Below, in pieces: positions 54,731 through 64,000 of a stretch of 64,000 nt of DNA. How positions within the stretch are numbered: the first letter of the stretch is position 1; each line of letters begins with the position of its first letter. The notes under the pieces were generated by a model that saw only the letters and a list, made by a program, of their open reading frames with translations, had not been told where the DNA came from and made no database searches. Made by a program: the position numbers and the translations under genes. Origin of the DNA: Isochrysis galbana (taxonomy: Eukaryota; Haptophyta; Isochrysidales; Isochrysidaceae); assembly GCA_018136815.1 (NCBI GenBank), contig CM030945.1:161811-225810 (forward strand), written 5' to 3'.

Positions 54731-56227
54731 CGTCTCCTCCCCTCTCCCTCCCCCCTCCCCTCTTCCCTGTCCCTTTTCTTTTCTCCCGTTTTACCCGTTT
54801 CCCTTTCTCCTTTTCAACCCTTCCTTTTCCTTTCTTTCCCTCGTCCACGAGGAAAAGGAGAGGAGAGAGAGAGTACGAGAGCACCTACTTTCCTACTTTA
54901 GGTCACCCCATTTCCTTTCTCGCCTCTTCTCGCCTAAAACAATAAATAGAAGTAGTAGGAGTGGTCTGATATCAGCAGTGAAAAGCAGTGGTCTGGTATC
55001 AAAAAATGGAAGGATATCCAGTGTTTGATGCTTATACAATTTTGACCGTATGTAAGCAGAAGCCCATTGCCGGAAGCAAGCGTCATAAGTAACTCATAAC
55101 CCTAGATGTGACAGACAGAAACAACGTTTTACTTTTTTTTCGATTTTCGAGGCCACCAACAGTGTTTTTCACCGCCGTCTTTCACTTAAAGTCTTTCAAA
55201 TGCCACCGTTTTTCGACGGTCGCGCGCGAGCGCTCGGACTCGGAGGTGCGAGCGAGCGAGCGAGCGCGCTCGGGGTAAAAAAAACAGCATCTGAAGATTC
55301 AGCAGTCAGCAGGCTACTACCGCTAGCTATAAAGACCACGCACTCACGGTACCGACTCACGCCATCGCCTGTACCCCAGAACACTCACTCCCTTTACACT
55401 ACCCCCTTCATTCCTTTGTCTTTGGTATGGGGGGGGGGGGGGGGGGCGTGCACTACGACGGGCCAAGCGCAAGGGGCGGGCTGGGGCCGACCTGTTGTTG
55501 GGTGTTCCTGTTCCTGTGGCACACAAATAACGTAGAACGCCTTCTGAACTATCTTATAGTGTCCCCGGGGGGTCTCGGCCCCCGCCCTCCGGCCTTTCCT
55601 CGTCCGATGCCGCACTTCCGCGGTGTCTAGCCCATCAATCATGCGCAGCACCGTCATTTTGACGCCTCGCGGCCTGCTGCGCACTGCATGCGCGCGAGGG
55701 GCTGGCAGTAGATGCCAGCAGGGGCGAGGTGGAGGGCGCAGGCGACGCGGTGCGCCCGCGCAGGGTTTTGTACTGCCTGCCCAGGGGTAACCGTGCCCGG
55801 GGAACGCAGGCGCGCGTCGCACAGCGCGACCTGTGGTGCACTTTTGTGGTCGACGTCGATTTCGCACGAGCGCGAAAACGTTTTTGGGTCTGTGTGTTGA
55901 ATGGCGTCGAAAATGTGCATATTTCATATTTCTTATAAGATTCTGCCTTATATCTTATATACCCATTTCCAGTGTAATACCCTAAAAATCGCGTGATAAA
56001 ACCTCAATCTTGACTTGGTGATTTTTCACCCTTAGTAGTTAAAAGGCGTGTTTGACCGCCCTATGGTAGTGGTAGGTGGCCCGGTCAAAATTTCCGTAAG
56101 TAAGCATAACTCACTTCCTCAGAGCGCTTCGATAAGTAAACTATTTTTTTCGTAAGTCAGCTTAATAAGCAGCAAACACTGGGATATTCAGTACTCTACT
56201 TGAGATTTGAGATGAAGGAAGGGGTTA
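54731..56227. other. No supported gene
   Basis: Contains pyrimidine-rich flanks, a poly-G run at 55429-55446, a GC-rich island at 55440-55870 with open frames but no domain, and an AT-richer stretch at 55920-56220. Confidence 0.4.
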
Positions 56228-56461
56228 TCACAGGGTGTCTTGTGCCATTTGTGGTTCTATACCGTTAGTGTGCCTTGTGTGGCAGAGCCCCTCCATATCA
56301 CCGGGAGCCCGCAGCGCGAGCCCCGGCGGCGGTGAGAGAGCGGCGCGGCGCGCCGCCATCGCGCTACGCCATTACAAGATGATTAAAAGATACCTAGGGG
56401 GCTCTGCCACACAAGGCACACTAACGGTATAGAACCACAAATGGCACAAGACACCCTGTGA
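56228..56461. mobile_element. Foldback MITE with perfect 64-bp arms
   Basis: TCACAGGGTGTCTTGTGCCA begins a 64-bp arm (56228-56291) whose exact complement ends at 56461; no mismatch was seen. TA occurs just outside both ends (56226-56227, 56462-56463), so TA duplication as in Tc1/mariner is possible. The ~106-bp centre is GC-rich and non-coding. Confidence 0.9.
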
Positions 56462-56693
56462 TAGGGCTTTCACACAGAAGATCGTACTATTGTACAACAT
56501 ATACTCGAGTAGGAGTACCGCTCTCGCCACATATCCAGTATGTACATACATGGACCTTTACTTTCGTACCATCGCCGGGGAACGCCGCGCCAACCGTCGT
56601 GGCGGCCGCCTCTTCTTCTCTCTCCCTGCCTTTGCCTCTCCCTCCCCTTCTCGGGGCCCTCACGCCTTCGCCTTAGCTCCAGCATCATCAGAG

Positions 56694-57449
56694 ATGCATC
56701 GATCCGTCACCCTCACCGCACTGCGCTTCGTTGCCATGATTGGCCACCTCTTCTCCACAATCCTCTTCACACTCTCCAGGGTGCGCCAGCTGCACTCCTT
56801 GCCTCCATGGCCGCCTCTCTTCCCCTTGAGTTTACGGCACCCTGCGTGACGCGTGCCAATGCAGGGGGAAAGGGCGCTCAGAGTCACTTCCACCTGCCTC
56901 CGCAGAGAGACAATGTGATCGTCGCGCTCAAGTTTGACTACACACAGGATGACATCGGCTGGCGGGAGCGGGAGGTCAGCACCGCATGTGCGCTGATCCT
57001 CACATGCTTGGGCATCCAGGTGACGACGGCGCGTCTCTTCAGAACGCTTGCACTTGTTCGACAAGCCCTGCTTTAGTCTCCCCCCTCGATGAGCTTAGCG
57101 TGTGCACCGTTCCTCTTTGCGACTTTGTGTAGTTTGCTCATGATGAGGTGCCCACAGTTGTCGATTGTGTTAGTTAATCAATGGTCTGCGCAAAGACCTG
57201 ATGTTTTTCTCCCTCTTTCAATTGCAGGCAATTGCCTTCTTCGGTGGCTATTCCCTCTTTTCAGCCCCGCTGACGCTCCTTAATCTAACTTGCCATATCG
57301 TTGGAGGTGCGCTCATCTCGCTCCTCATTCTGACCAAGGCACATTATGCTTGGATTTGGTATATCTTTGCCGTCTTCTCATGCATACCAACGTTTTTCGA
57401 TGTGAGCAAAATACTCTCGGCATGTCTGAGGTCAGGCAAACGCTCATAA
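56694..57449 (+). CDS. TMEM107: TMEM107-like ciliary transition-zone protein
   Basis: Three phase-0 exons, 56694-56780, 56906-57019 and 57228-57449, give 140 residues, the same length I recall for animal TMEM107. The order is ALRFVAMIGHLFSTILFTLS, NVIVALKFDYTQDDIGWRER, STACALILTCLGIQ, AIAFFGGYSLFSAPLTLLNL, CHIVGGALISLLILTKAHYA, and WIWYIFAVFSCIPTFFDVSK. It has four transmembrane helices. The YxxxDIxxxxxxxxS and YWYIF-like WIWYIF segments match the family. It implies that the organism builds flagella. All splice sites are GT-AG. Confidence 0.85.
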
Positions 57450-57584
57450 GTTGATGTGTCATGTAAGCAGATTCCGAACCTGCATTCCGATACCGATTCC
57501 CCACCGCACTCCACCGTTGTGCCGGGGAAAATACATTTTGTGATATTTAAATCATGACTTCCAAAAGGCATTTTGTGATGTGTT

Positions 57585-57800
57585 AATAATATCCTCACCA
57601 CACGCGCGGCCTTGCACAGACTTTTCGCAGCCACGCCCACGTCCCTTCCCAATCCTTCCACCCGCCTCACAGCGCGTCCCCTCGTGCACTACGTAGGGGC
57701 CCAGTGTACGGGGCTTTCGGGGGCAGGCAGCGTGTCCCGGTCCCCGGTGGTCAGTTCTCTTCTCCCTCCTGCGCGCCATCAGGCTACTGGTTTTCAGTGC
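57585..57800 (-). mobile_element. 5'-truncated LINE 3' end
   Basis: TTAATAATATCCTCACCACA, CAGCCACGCCCAC and GTGCACTACGTAGGGGCCCA mirror the LINE 3' region at 15200-15320 and 37405-37530. No TSD established. Confidence 0.65.
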
Positions 57801-57865
57801 GTCTTGTTTCATGTAGGCCTTCCTTGTGGTTAGTTTTAGTTCGCCCACGGTTGTTTCGTGGTGGT

Positions 57866-57990
57866 TAGGGCTTGGCGGAAATGTCAAGACAGTTCTTTAG
57901 ACATTTGGGCGGATTTTGGCCGGAAAAAATCACGTGACGTGTTCGGACATTTGGGCTGGCAAGGCTTGGCTCTAAAGATATTGAAGGACA
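57866..57990 (+). mobile_element. hAT end-like sequence
   Basis: TAGGGCTTGGCGGAAATGTC, then ACATTTGGGCGGATTTTGGC and GGACATTTGGGC, is a variant of the hAT terminal/subterminal pattern seen at 38864, with GGACATTTGG replacing GGATATTTGG. Confidence 0.5.
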
Positions 57991-58192
57991 TTGTCGTGAC
58001 AGGGCTGGCAAGCGTGAGCGCAGCAAAAAAAAAGCACTTATTAAAGTAAAACGGGGGGGCTCTGGGCACGTGAGAGGAACAAGAAGAGTATCAGTGCAAA
58101 GTTCACGGGGCCATGCCTCAATATATAGATAAACAGCTTGTTACGATAATTGTGACGCCGCTCCGCACTCCGCAAGCCGGCTGCTGTCTGCA

Positions 58193-58495
58193 ATGGCCCC
58201 TGGTGAGCTTCCTTCCCCCTGTCCCTCCCCCCCACGCTTGCTAGCTTGCACATGGCATGGCTGCGCGCGCCACGCGCCGGCCGCTCTTTCACACTCACAC
58301 CGTCGCGCCCTTTCGGCCCATCGCCCTCGTGCAGGTCCGGCATGCCGCACGCGCAGCATGTCGTTGTTCTCCCCTCTCGATGTAGGCAGCGACAAGGAGG
58401 AGGAGGAGGAGGGAGTGGAAGAGATGCTCCATGTGGACGACGAGGATGAGGACGACGACGAGAGCGACTGCGAGAGCAGCGAGGACAAGGAGTAG
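58193..58495 (+). CDS. Hypothetical protein with acidic tail
   Basis: A frame of 100 codons ends in DEDEDDDESDCESSEDKE after SDKEEEEEGVEEMLHVDDE. The N-terminal half is Arg/Pro-rich. TGTAGGCAG at 58382 could be a splice junction, in which case only the acidic exon is real. Function unknown. Confidence 0.3.
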   Translation: MAPGELPSPCPSPPRLLACTWHGCARHAPAALSHSHRRALSAHRPRAGPACRTRSMSLFSPLDVGSDKEEEEEGVEEMLHVDDEDEDDDESDCESSEDKE

Positions 58496-58522
58496 GATAA
58501 CGTCGAGCTCCTCGTCAAGGTC

Positions 58523-59165
58523 GGAACCTCAACAAGTTGACTGCACACACGCAACAAGTTGACTCCCCGCTCAACAAGTTGACTCTATCCGCAACAAGTT
58601 GACTTCAGACACTGAAGAAGTTAACTCCACACACTGAACAAGCTGACTCCGTACACTGAGCAAGTTCACTCTACCCGCTGGGAACCTCAACAAGTTGACT
58701 GCACACACGCAACAAGTTGACTCCCCGCTCAACAAGTTGACTCTATCCGCAACAAGTTGACTTCAGACACTGAAGATGTTAACTCCACACACTGAACAAG
58801 CTGACTCCGTACACTGAGCAAGTTCACTCTACCCGCAACAAGTTCACTGCACGCACTCAACTAGTTGACTCCACGCAGAACAAGTTGACCCCACCCTAAA
58901 CAAGTTGACTCCACACTCAACAAGTTGACTCCACACTGAACAAGTTGACTCCACGCTGAACCAGGTGACTCTACCCTCAACGAGTTGACTCCACACACTG
59001 AACACGTTGACTCCACACCCTCGACAAGTTCACTGAACGCAGTGGATCCTACCCTCAACAAGTCGACTCCATACACTCAACAAGTTGACTCCACACTTAA
59101 CAAGTTGACCCTGCCCTCAACAAGTTGACTCCACACACTGAACAAGCTGACTCCACACTGAGGCA
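58523..59165. repeat. AACAAGTTGACTC minisatellite
   Basis: About 30 degenerate copies of CAACAAGTTGACTCCACAC at 17-25 bp spacing. The first 158 bp (58523-58680) are repeated almost exactly at 58681-58838, showing a higher-order unit. Confidence 0.93.
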
Positions 59166-59199
59166 GGGAGAGGGGGGGGGGGGAGAGGGAAAAAGGGAG

Positions 59200-59740
59200 A
59201 GAGAGGTGAGGGAGGGAGAGTGGGAGAAAGTGGGAAGGAGTACGCTGCCGCCGCCGACTGTGCCCACCTCATCAAAGGTGCCCACGCCGCGCCGTCTGTG
59301 TTCTGTGTGAGCGCTGCGCCAGCCCTCACCCTCCTCGCCCTCGTTCTTCCTTCCCGCTCCCATCGCTGCGCTCTGGCGCGTGCACGCTCGCCGCCTGCCA
59401 CAGGTGCGACCAGCGACCAACTCTGCCAACTTGTCGGCCGCCACTGCCGCCGACCCTTGAAAGCCGGCGCTCCACCTCTGTGCGGTGCTGGCGCGCCGTA
59501 CCGACCGCCCTCCCTCTTCCTTCGCAGCCCCACCACCTTTGGCTTTCACCGACGCTTGCCGCTCCTCCAGCCGCCACCTGACCTGCACCTGGCTGCTCAG
59601 CGCACCGCCCGTGTTCTCGCCATCTGAGCCGCCGCCGCCCACCACCCACCACCTATTTCCGCCGTCCTCCCCTTCCTTCCCCCACCCACTGAGGTTGCGG
59701 CTGAGACGAACGGCGCTGTCGCGCGCACCCTACCGCTGCC
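59200..59740. other. No supported gene between minisatellite and GA microsatellite
   Basis: GC-rich sequence with open frames on both strands (Ala/Pro/Arg-rich) and no recognised domain. Confidence 0.4.
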
Positions 59741-59744
59741 TCCC

Positions 59745-59841
59745 GAGAGAGGGAGAGAGAGGGAGGGAGGGAGAGAGGGAGAGAGAGGGAGAGAAGGAGG
59801 GAGGGAGGGAGAGAGAGAGAGAGAGAAGAGAGGGAGGGAGG

Positions 59842-59925
<84 letters not shown>
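59745..59925. repeat. (GA)n microsatellite
   Basis: GGGAGGGAGAGA blocks to 59840, then an essentially pure GA run from 59845 to 59923. Confidence 0.95.
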
Positions 59926-59927
59926 CC

Positions 59928-60140
59928 CCCGTTTGCTCTCGGGGGATTTCCTCTCCCCCCGATAGCTACTGGGAGATCCGCTTACGGCACCCCCCAGGAG
60001 CAATCTCCCAATAGCTCTCTGGGGATTTTCTCGGTCCCCCGATAGCTCTCAGTGGGGCTGTTGGCGATCGGGAGAAAATTTCCCCCCGATAGCTCCTGGG
60101 GGCCCCCGAGAGCTCCGGGGGGGCGTTGGCTCCTGGGGGG
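59928..60140. repeat. Cluster of CCCCCGATAGCTCCTGGGGG-like palindromes
   Basis: At least five imperfect inverted repeats centred on (C/G)ATAGCT or GAGAGCT: near 59960, 60010, 60040, 60090 and 60110. Each has C-run and G-run arms able to form a hairpin. They stand just upstream of the piggyBac-like element. Confidence 0.8.
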
Positions 60141-60181
60141 TAACATATATACAGTAGTAATATAATACTACTATCTCTTAA

Positions 60182-63100
60182 GAGGCGGGGGGAAGCACCC
60201 GCGAAGGTGCTTCGACGTGCCCCCATGGCCAGCCCCCATACGGAGAACCCAGAGGGCTTGGAGGGCGCTGAGGGCGCTGGGGGCATTGGTATGCACCCTG
60301 AGGGCGAGTCTTATCCCTCGGATGACGACGCCGCGCCCGAGAATCCCGAGCCCTACCAGTTTGCGGGCGACGATGACGAGGACGAGGGCGTCGAGAACGT
60401 CACGGACGAGGTGGAGGTGCAAGTGTTGGTGGGACGCGCCGAGGCGGCCCCTGACGGCGAGGAGGAGGAGGATGGATGGCCCACACTCGACAGCGGCCGC
60501 GCCCCCGCTGCCGGCCGGCCAGCCGCAGGCCATGCCGGTCGCAATCAGGCGACTGGTGGCAGCCCCCCCACCGCCACAGCCGCTGCGGCAACTACTACTT
60601 GCCCCCCCGGCCTAGAGTTGCTCGAGGCGCACGAAGTCAAAGATCTAAAGGTGTCGGAGCTCAAGATGCATCTTTGTTGGCGCGCCATGCCTGTCTACGG
60701 CGACAAGGCCACTCTCGCTGAGCGACTTCGAGGTGCTCTTGAACGGCGCGCTCCTCTGCTGCAGTCGATCGTCACGTCGAGCTCGCGCTCGACCAACCAG
60801 CCGAAGCAGGCCAAGTGGCTTTGGGAGCCCTGCCCGGCCGTCGGCCCGGCTCGTCCCGTGTTCCAAGGCAACCCCAACTGGATGCCCTCAGGTCACGTAG
60901 CGTCTCTCACGGCGGCATCACATCCTTTTCTGTGGTTCGACAAGTTCATGAGCATCGAGATGCGGCAGAAGATGACGGCAAATACGAACAAGTACCAGGG
61001 CTACCTGCAGGCGTTGGGCAACCTGAACTACCAGCATGCGCAGAGGTTCTCGCTCAACGAAATCGACTGGTACTTCGCCGCCCTGATTCTGAACGGTCTC
61101 AACCCGGTTCCATCCATGGACATGGTGCACGTGAAGAGCTGGGGACTGAAGGGGTCGCGCGTAGCAGACCTCCTCACGCGCGACCGTTTCCGAGAGCTCA
61201 CCGCATTGTTTCACATTTCTGATCCGATGACCGAGGTCAAGAAGGGCGCCTCGCCGCATTGGGACGTGCTCTACAAGGTGCGGCCGTTGCTCGACCATTT
61301 TCTCCAAAATTCCATGAAGTGCGTCGTGCCGGGTGAGAAGTTCTCCATCGACGAGATTACCTGGGGATTCCAAGGTCGACAAGCCGATCTGAAGCAGCGC
61401 TGCGGCAAATTCAAGCGCGCCGGAGATGGGATCCAAGCCGATGCCCTCGTTCTCGACGGCGGCTTCCTCTTCTACTGTGTCTTTCGTGGAGACAACACGG
61501 CACCCACCTTTGTCAAGGAGTTCTCACCTCTCCACAATCGCTGCCTGCTGCTGCTGTCAAAGCTGAAACAAGACGGCTCGAAGATATATTGGGACAACTT
61601 GTACCCATCGCTCGAAGTATGTGCCACATTGGCACAAGGTGGTTCCTACACCACTACATGGCCGGGCGGCCCGGCATATGGCAAAGAGGTTGCGATCAAG
61701 GTGCCAATTGTCCTCACCAATGGTACATGCCGCACGAATCGTGGTATTCCTGCGGCATGCAGGCAACCAGGCAAGGTCGGTCTGAGCAAGGCTGCTGTTG
61801 ATGCGATCAAAGCTAAGCCTCCGGCGGAGCGTGTGAAAGCTCTTATGACCCGTGAGGAGCCGCGAGTTTTGTGTGTGTCGTATTTCGACAATGGTCCCGT
61901 TCACATGATGTCTACCATCCACACGAGTGCCGAGTTTGTGACCGTGAAAAAGAAGGTCTATGATACGGCTGTGAAAGCGCACAAGGAGATAGATGTCGAA
62001 AGGCTCTCACTTATTCACGATTACAACCAGCACATGAATAATGTGGATCGCTTCGACCAGTTATCTCACTACTACAACCTGGACGGCATGGGATGGCGCG
62101 ATCGAAAGTGGTGGCACCCAGTATTCAAGGGCCTGTTGAAAGCCTGCTGTGATAACGCGTACGTCCTCTACAAGAAGCAATTTGAGCTGGAAAAGATGGA
62201 AGAGCTAGAGGTCTATCGAGCGCTTGCTGGCTTGAGCGCATCCACAACTGACTCTCCAGCTAGCAATACTCGCAGGTGCGCATCATGAATTTTATTCTTG
62301 TCCCCCCCGGTCAGCCCGTGCACATCGTATCGCGCAGCAGCAAGCAGCAACGGCGCCGACAGAGACGGCAACGCGCAGCGCACACACCTTTCCAGACTGA
62401 AGCTCGACCCGATCTGCGGAACAATGCTCTCTCACAACACGCCTCTGCCCCTCTCTCATAACACCCCTCTGCCCCTGCCTCAGAGTTGAAGCCATGAAGG
62501 CGAAGGAAAAGAAAATGATGCTGAAAATGCCCATGTCGCACTTCCGTTTCCTCGAGATGATTTCGGAGGGCTTGTTCATCGAGGGTTTCAACCACGGCCG
62601 CGCCGCGGCCGACCATGTGAAGCTCGAAGCATACACCACCGAGCAGCTCGAAGAACTGGTCGACACATCCAAGCGTCGATGCCAGCGCCCTCGAATGCGT
62701 GCGGCACGCCAAAACATACGAGACAACCTGCTGTGCGCACAACACGAGTCCATGAGTGAACATCAGATCAGATCGGTGCCCAAGTGGGCGATCGACCGGG
62801 GCCGCGCGTATTGCGGGCTCACGTGCTGCCCAGAGACAACAAACAAGGCGAGCAGCTCGTCGCATCGGCATAAGCAAGCGCCGCGTGCAAAAGCAGGCTC
62901 AGGTGTGTGGTGCGTGCGGTGCGAGCGTGCCTTCCACCCAGCATGCTACACGATCTACCATCGCGGCGCCCAATCTTTCGACGAGCTCGTCGTGAGCACG
63001 CCACCTTCAGCGACTACATCGAAGAGTTCTACTGGCCGGGCGCGCGGCACCAAGAGGCGTCTGGTCGACTCCGAATCGGAGGAGGAGACGGACCAAGACG

Positions 63101-63500
63101 AGCAGTGAAATCTGCGCGAGGGGCGATCGGTGTGTGTGTGAGCCAGCAGTCACACTGTGAGGGTCTCTGGGCACGGGGAGGTGACAGAACAGGTTGTTGG
63201 TGCGTGGGTGACTGTCTGATGCGCGTGCGCGCGCGTGCGGACGCGCGAGGCAAGCCCGGTGCTCGGGCAGCGTGAAGCACCTTTCGCGGCGCGCGCGCGC
63301 AGCGTCGCTCGGGAGCTACAAAATGGGATCTAGCTCGCGTTGCGCGTCGAGGCAGGGGCCGCGCCTAAAATATGATGGGTAAGGGGTATGGAGACAAGCT
63401 CCCATACCCTTACAGCCGCCAACGAGGCGGTCTGAGAGGCATGGGAGGAGCCGGCGCGGCACGGCGCCGGCGCGCAGCACCTCCGAAGGTGCTTCGCCTC
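60182..63500 (+). mobile_element. piggyBac-like DNA transposon with TTAA flanks
   Basis: TTAA at 60178-60181 and 63501-63504 bound the element. Inverted ends GAGGCG...GAAGCACC (left) and the complement of GGTGCTTCGCCTC (right) each include a small hairpin (AGCACCcgcgaAGGTGCT on the left). The inverted repeat continues outward through TTAA (TATCTCTTAAGAGGCG on both sides) and more weakly for ~20 bp, so the true terminus could lie outside. The interior holds one intact two-exon transposase gene. Confidence 0.75.
60225..63108 (+). CDS. piggyBac-type transposase (DDE_Tnp_1_7), two exons
   Basis: Exons 60225-62275 and 62484-63108 join in phase 2 (GT-AG) to 891 residues. After an acidic N-terminus the DDE_Tnp_1_7 core has LTRDRFRELTALFHISDP, VRPLLDHFLQNSMKCVVPGE, FSIDEITWGFQGR (first Asp), YWDNLYPSLEV (second), and IHDYNQHMNNVDRFDQLSHY (late Asp region), then WWHPVFKGLLKACCDNAYVL. 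The second exon adds a basic segment and a Cys/His-rich tail (YCGLTCCPE ... WCVRCERAFHPACY), as expected of the zinc-binding C-terminus. No stop interrupts it, so the copy may be functional. Confidence 0.85.
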
Positions 63501-63504
63501 TTAA

Positions 63505-64000
63505 GAGATAATGTAAGTATATACTACTAATTATGCGCATTTTTCTTGCGGGCCGTAGTGCGTAGTGCGCTTCCATGAGGGGTCCGGGAACGGTACAAGG
63601 GCAAGAGGGGAAGGGAGAGACGGGGGTTGAGGAGCTATTCATTCCCAATCACCATTCATATCTTATACCTTGTGCTGCACCCGATTTCTCAACTTCTTGC
63701 AACGTCATTGGCCAAAAGCCGCATCAAAAGCCGCTTGAAAGAGGGCCGGTCTTGGTCGGTCTAATCGCTCCGTTGACATGGCGGAGCGCAAAGTCGACGG
63801 GTCGGGTTCCCGCTTTTCCATGGATGGGATGGAACGGAAGGATGACGGGCCACGGAGTCTTGTTGGGGAAATGGGAGGTGAGAGCGAAAGCCCACTCTCT
63901 TGTCCTACTCCCGTCACAACATTGCGCCCGTGAACCCAAGGCGGAGACTCACCCATGCTGAACCAATCAGAGTTCTTTGTGCCACGCGTCGGAGACGTTT
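63505..64000. other. No supported gene at the right edge
   Basis: Short frames only, including one entering from 63575; nothing recognisable. The window ends here, so a gene continuing beyond cannot be judged. Confidence 0.4.

Overview
The window is nuclear DNA of a single-celled eukaryote. The evidence is genes split by GT-AG and some GC-AG introns, very GC-rich coding exons, long homopolymer and (CT)n/(GA)n tracts, and a dense load of eukaryotic transposable elements. The gene set (plastid-type glutamine synthetase with an N-terminal leader, mitochondrial Oxa1, the ciliary transition-zone protein TMEM107, an AMPK beta relative) fits a flagellated photosynthetic protist. The three GC-AG introns and the composition make me favour a haptophyte-like alga. 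That assignment is inference; I see no rRNA, tRNA or other taxonomic marker.

Layout. 0.8-3 kb: a TSD-flanked retroposon carrying a hAT-like MITE, then hAT debris. 4.5-6.8 kb: six-exon OXA1. 7.5-11.4 kb: an internally deleted Ty1/copia element with near-identical LTRs. 12.9-14.5 kb: glutamine synthetase. 14.9-19.5 kb: nested retroposon, LINE, solo-LTR and hAT remnants. 19.6-20.3 kb: pterin carbinolamine dehydratase. 21.5-26.1 kb: a ~197-bp palindromic satellite broken by a LINE, then a rearranged LINE. 26.1-27.6 kb: compact virus-like ORFs. 28.3-29.7 kb: FkbM-type methyltransferase. 32.6-35.6 kb: a protein kinase with a C-terminal membrane helix and a nucleotidyltransferase. 36.1-42.2 kb: a stack of nested elements, including two hAT elements with clean 8-bp TSDs. 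43.1-46.3 kb: an AMPK-beta/PX/PH/PH fusion gene. 49.6-54.7 kb: cytochrome b561 fragment, a TOG/IQ/CAP-Gly protein and an MgtE-type transporter. 56.2-57.4 kb: a 64-bp-arm foldback element and TMEM107. 58.5-63.5 kb: a minisatellite, palindrome cluster and intact piggyBac-like transposase gene.

The cellular genes look like unrelated housekeeping genes on both strands, with no operon-like logic. The strongest linking theme is a retroposon family. A LINE and several short non-autonomous elements share a 5'-terminal hairpin whose stem sequence changes with compensation, followed by an ATGGAG-like segment, while their 3' tails differ. Insertions are dated relative to one another by nesting and by 8-17 bp target-site duplications read directly from the sequence. 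The most unusual cellular gene is the AMPK-beta/PX/PH fusion.
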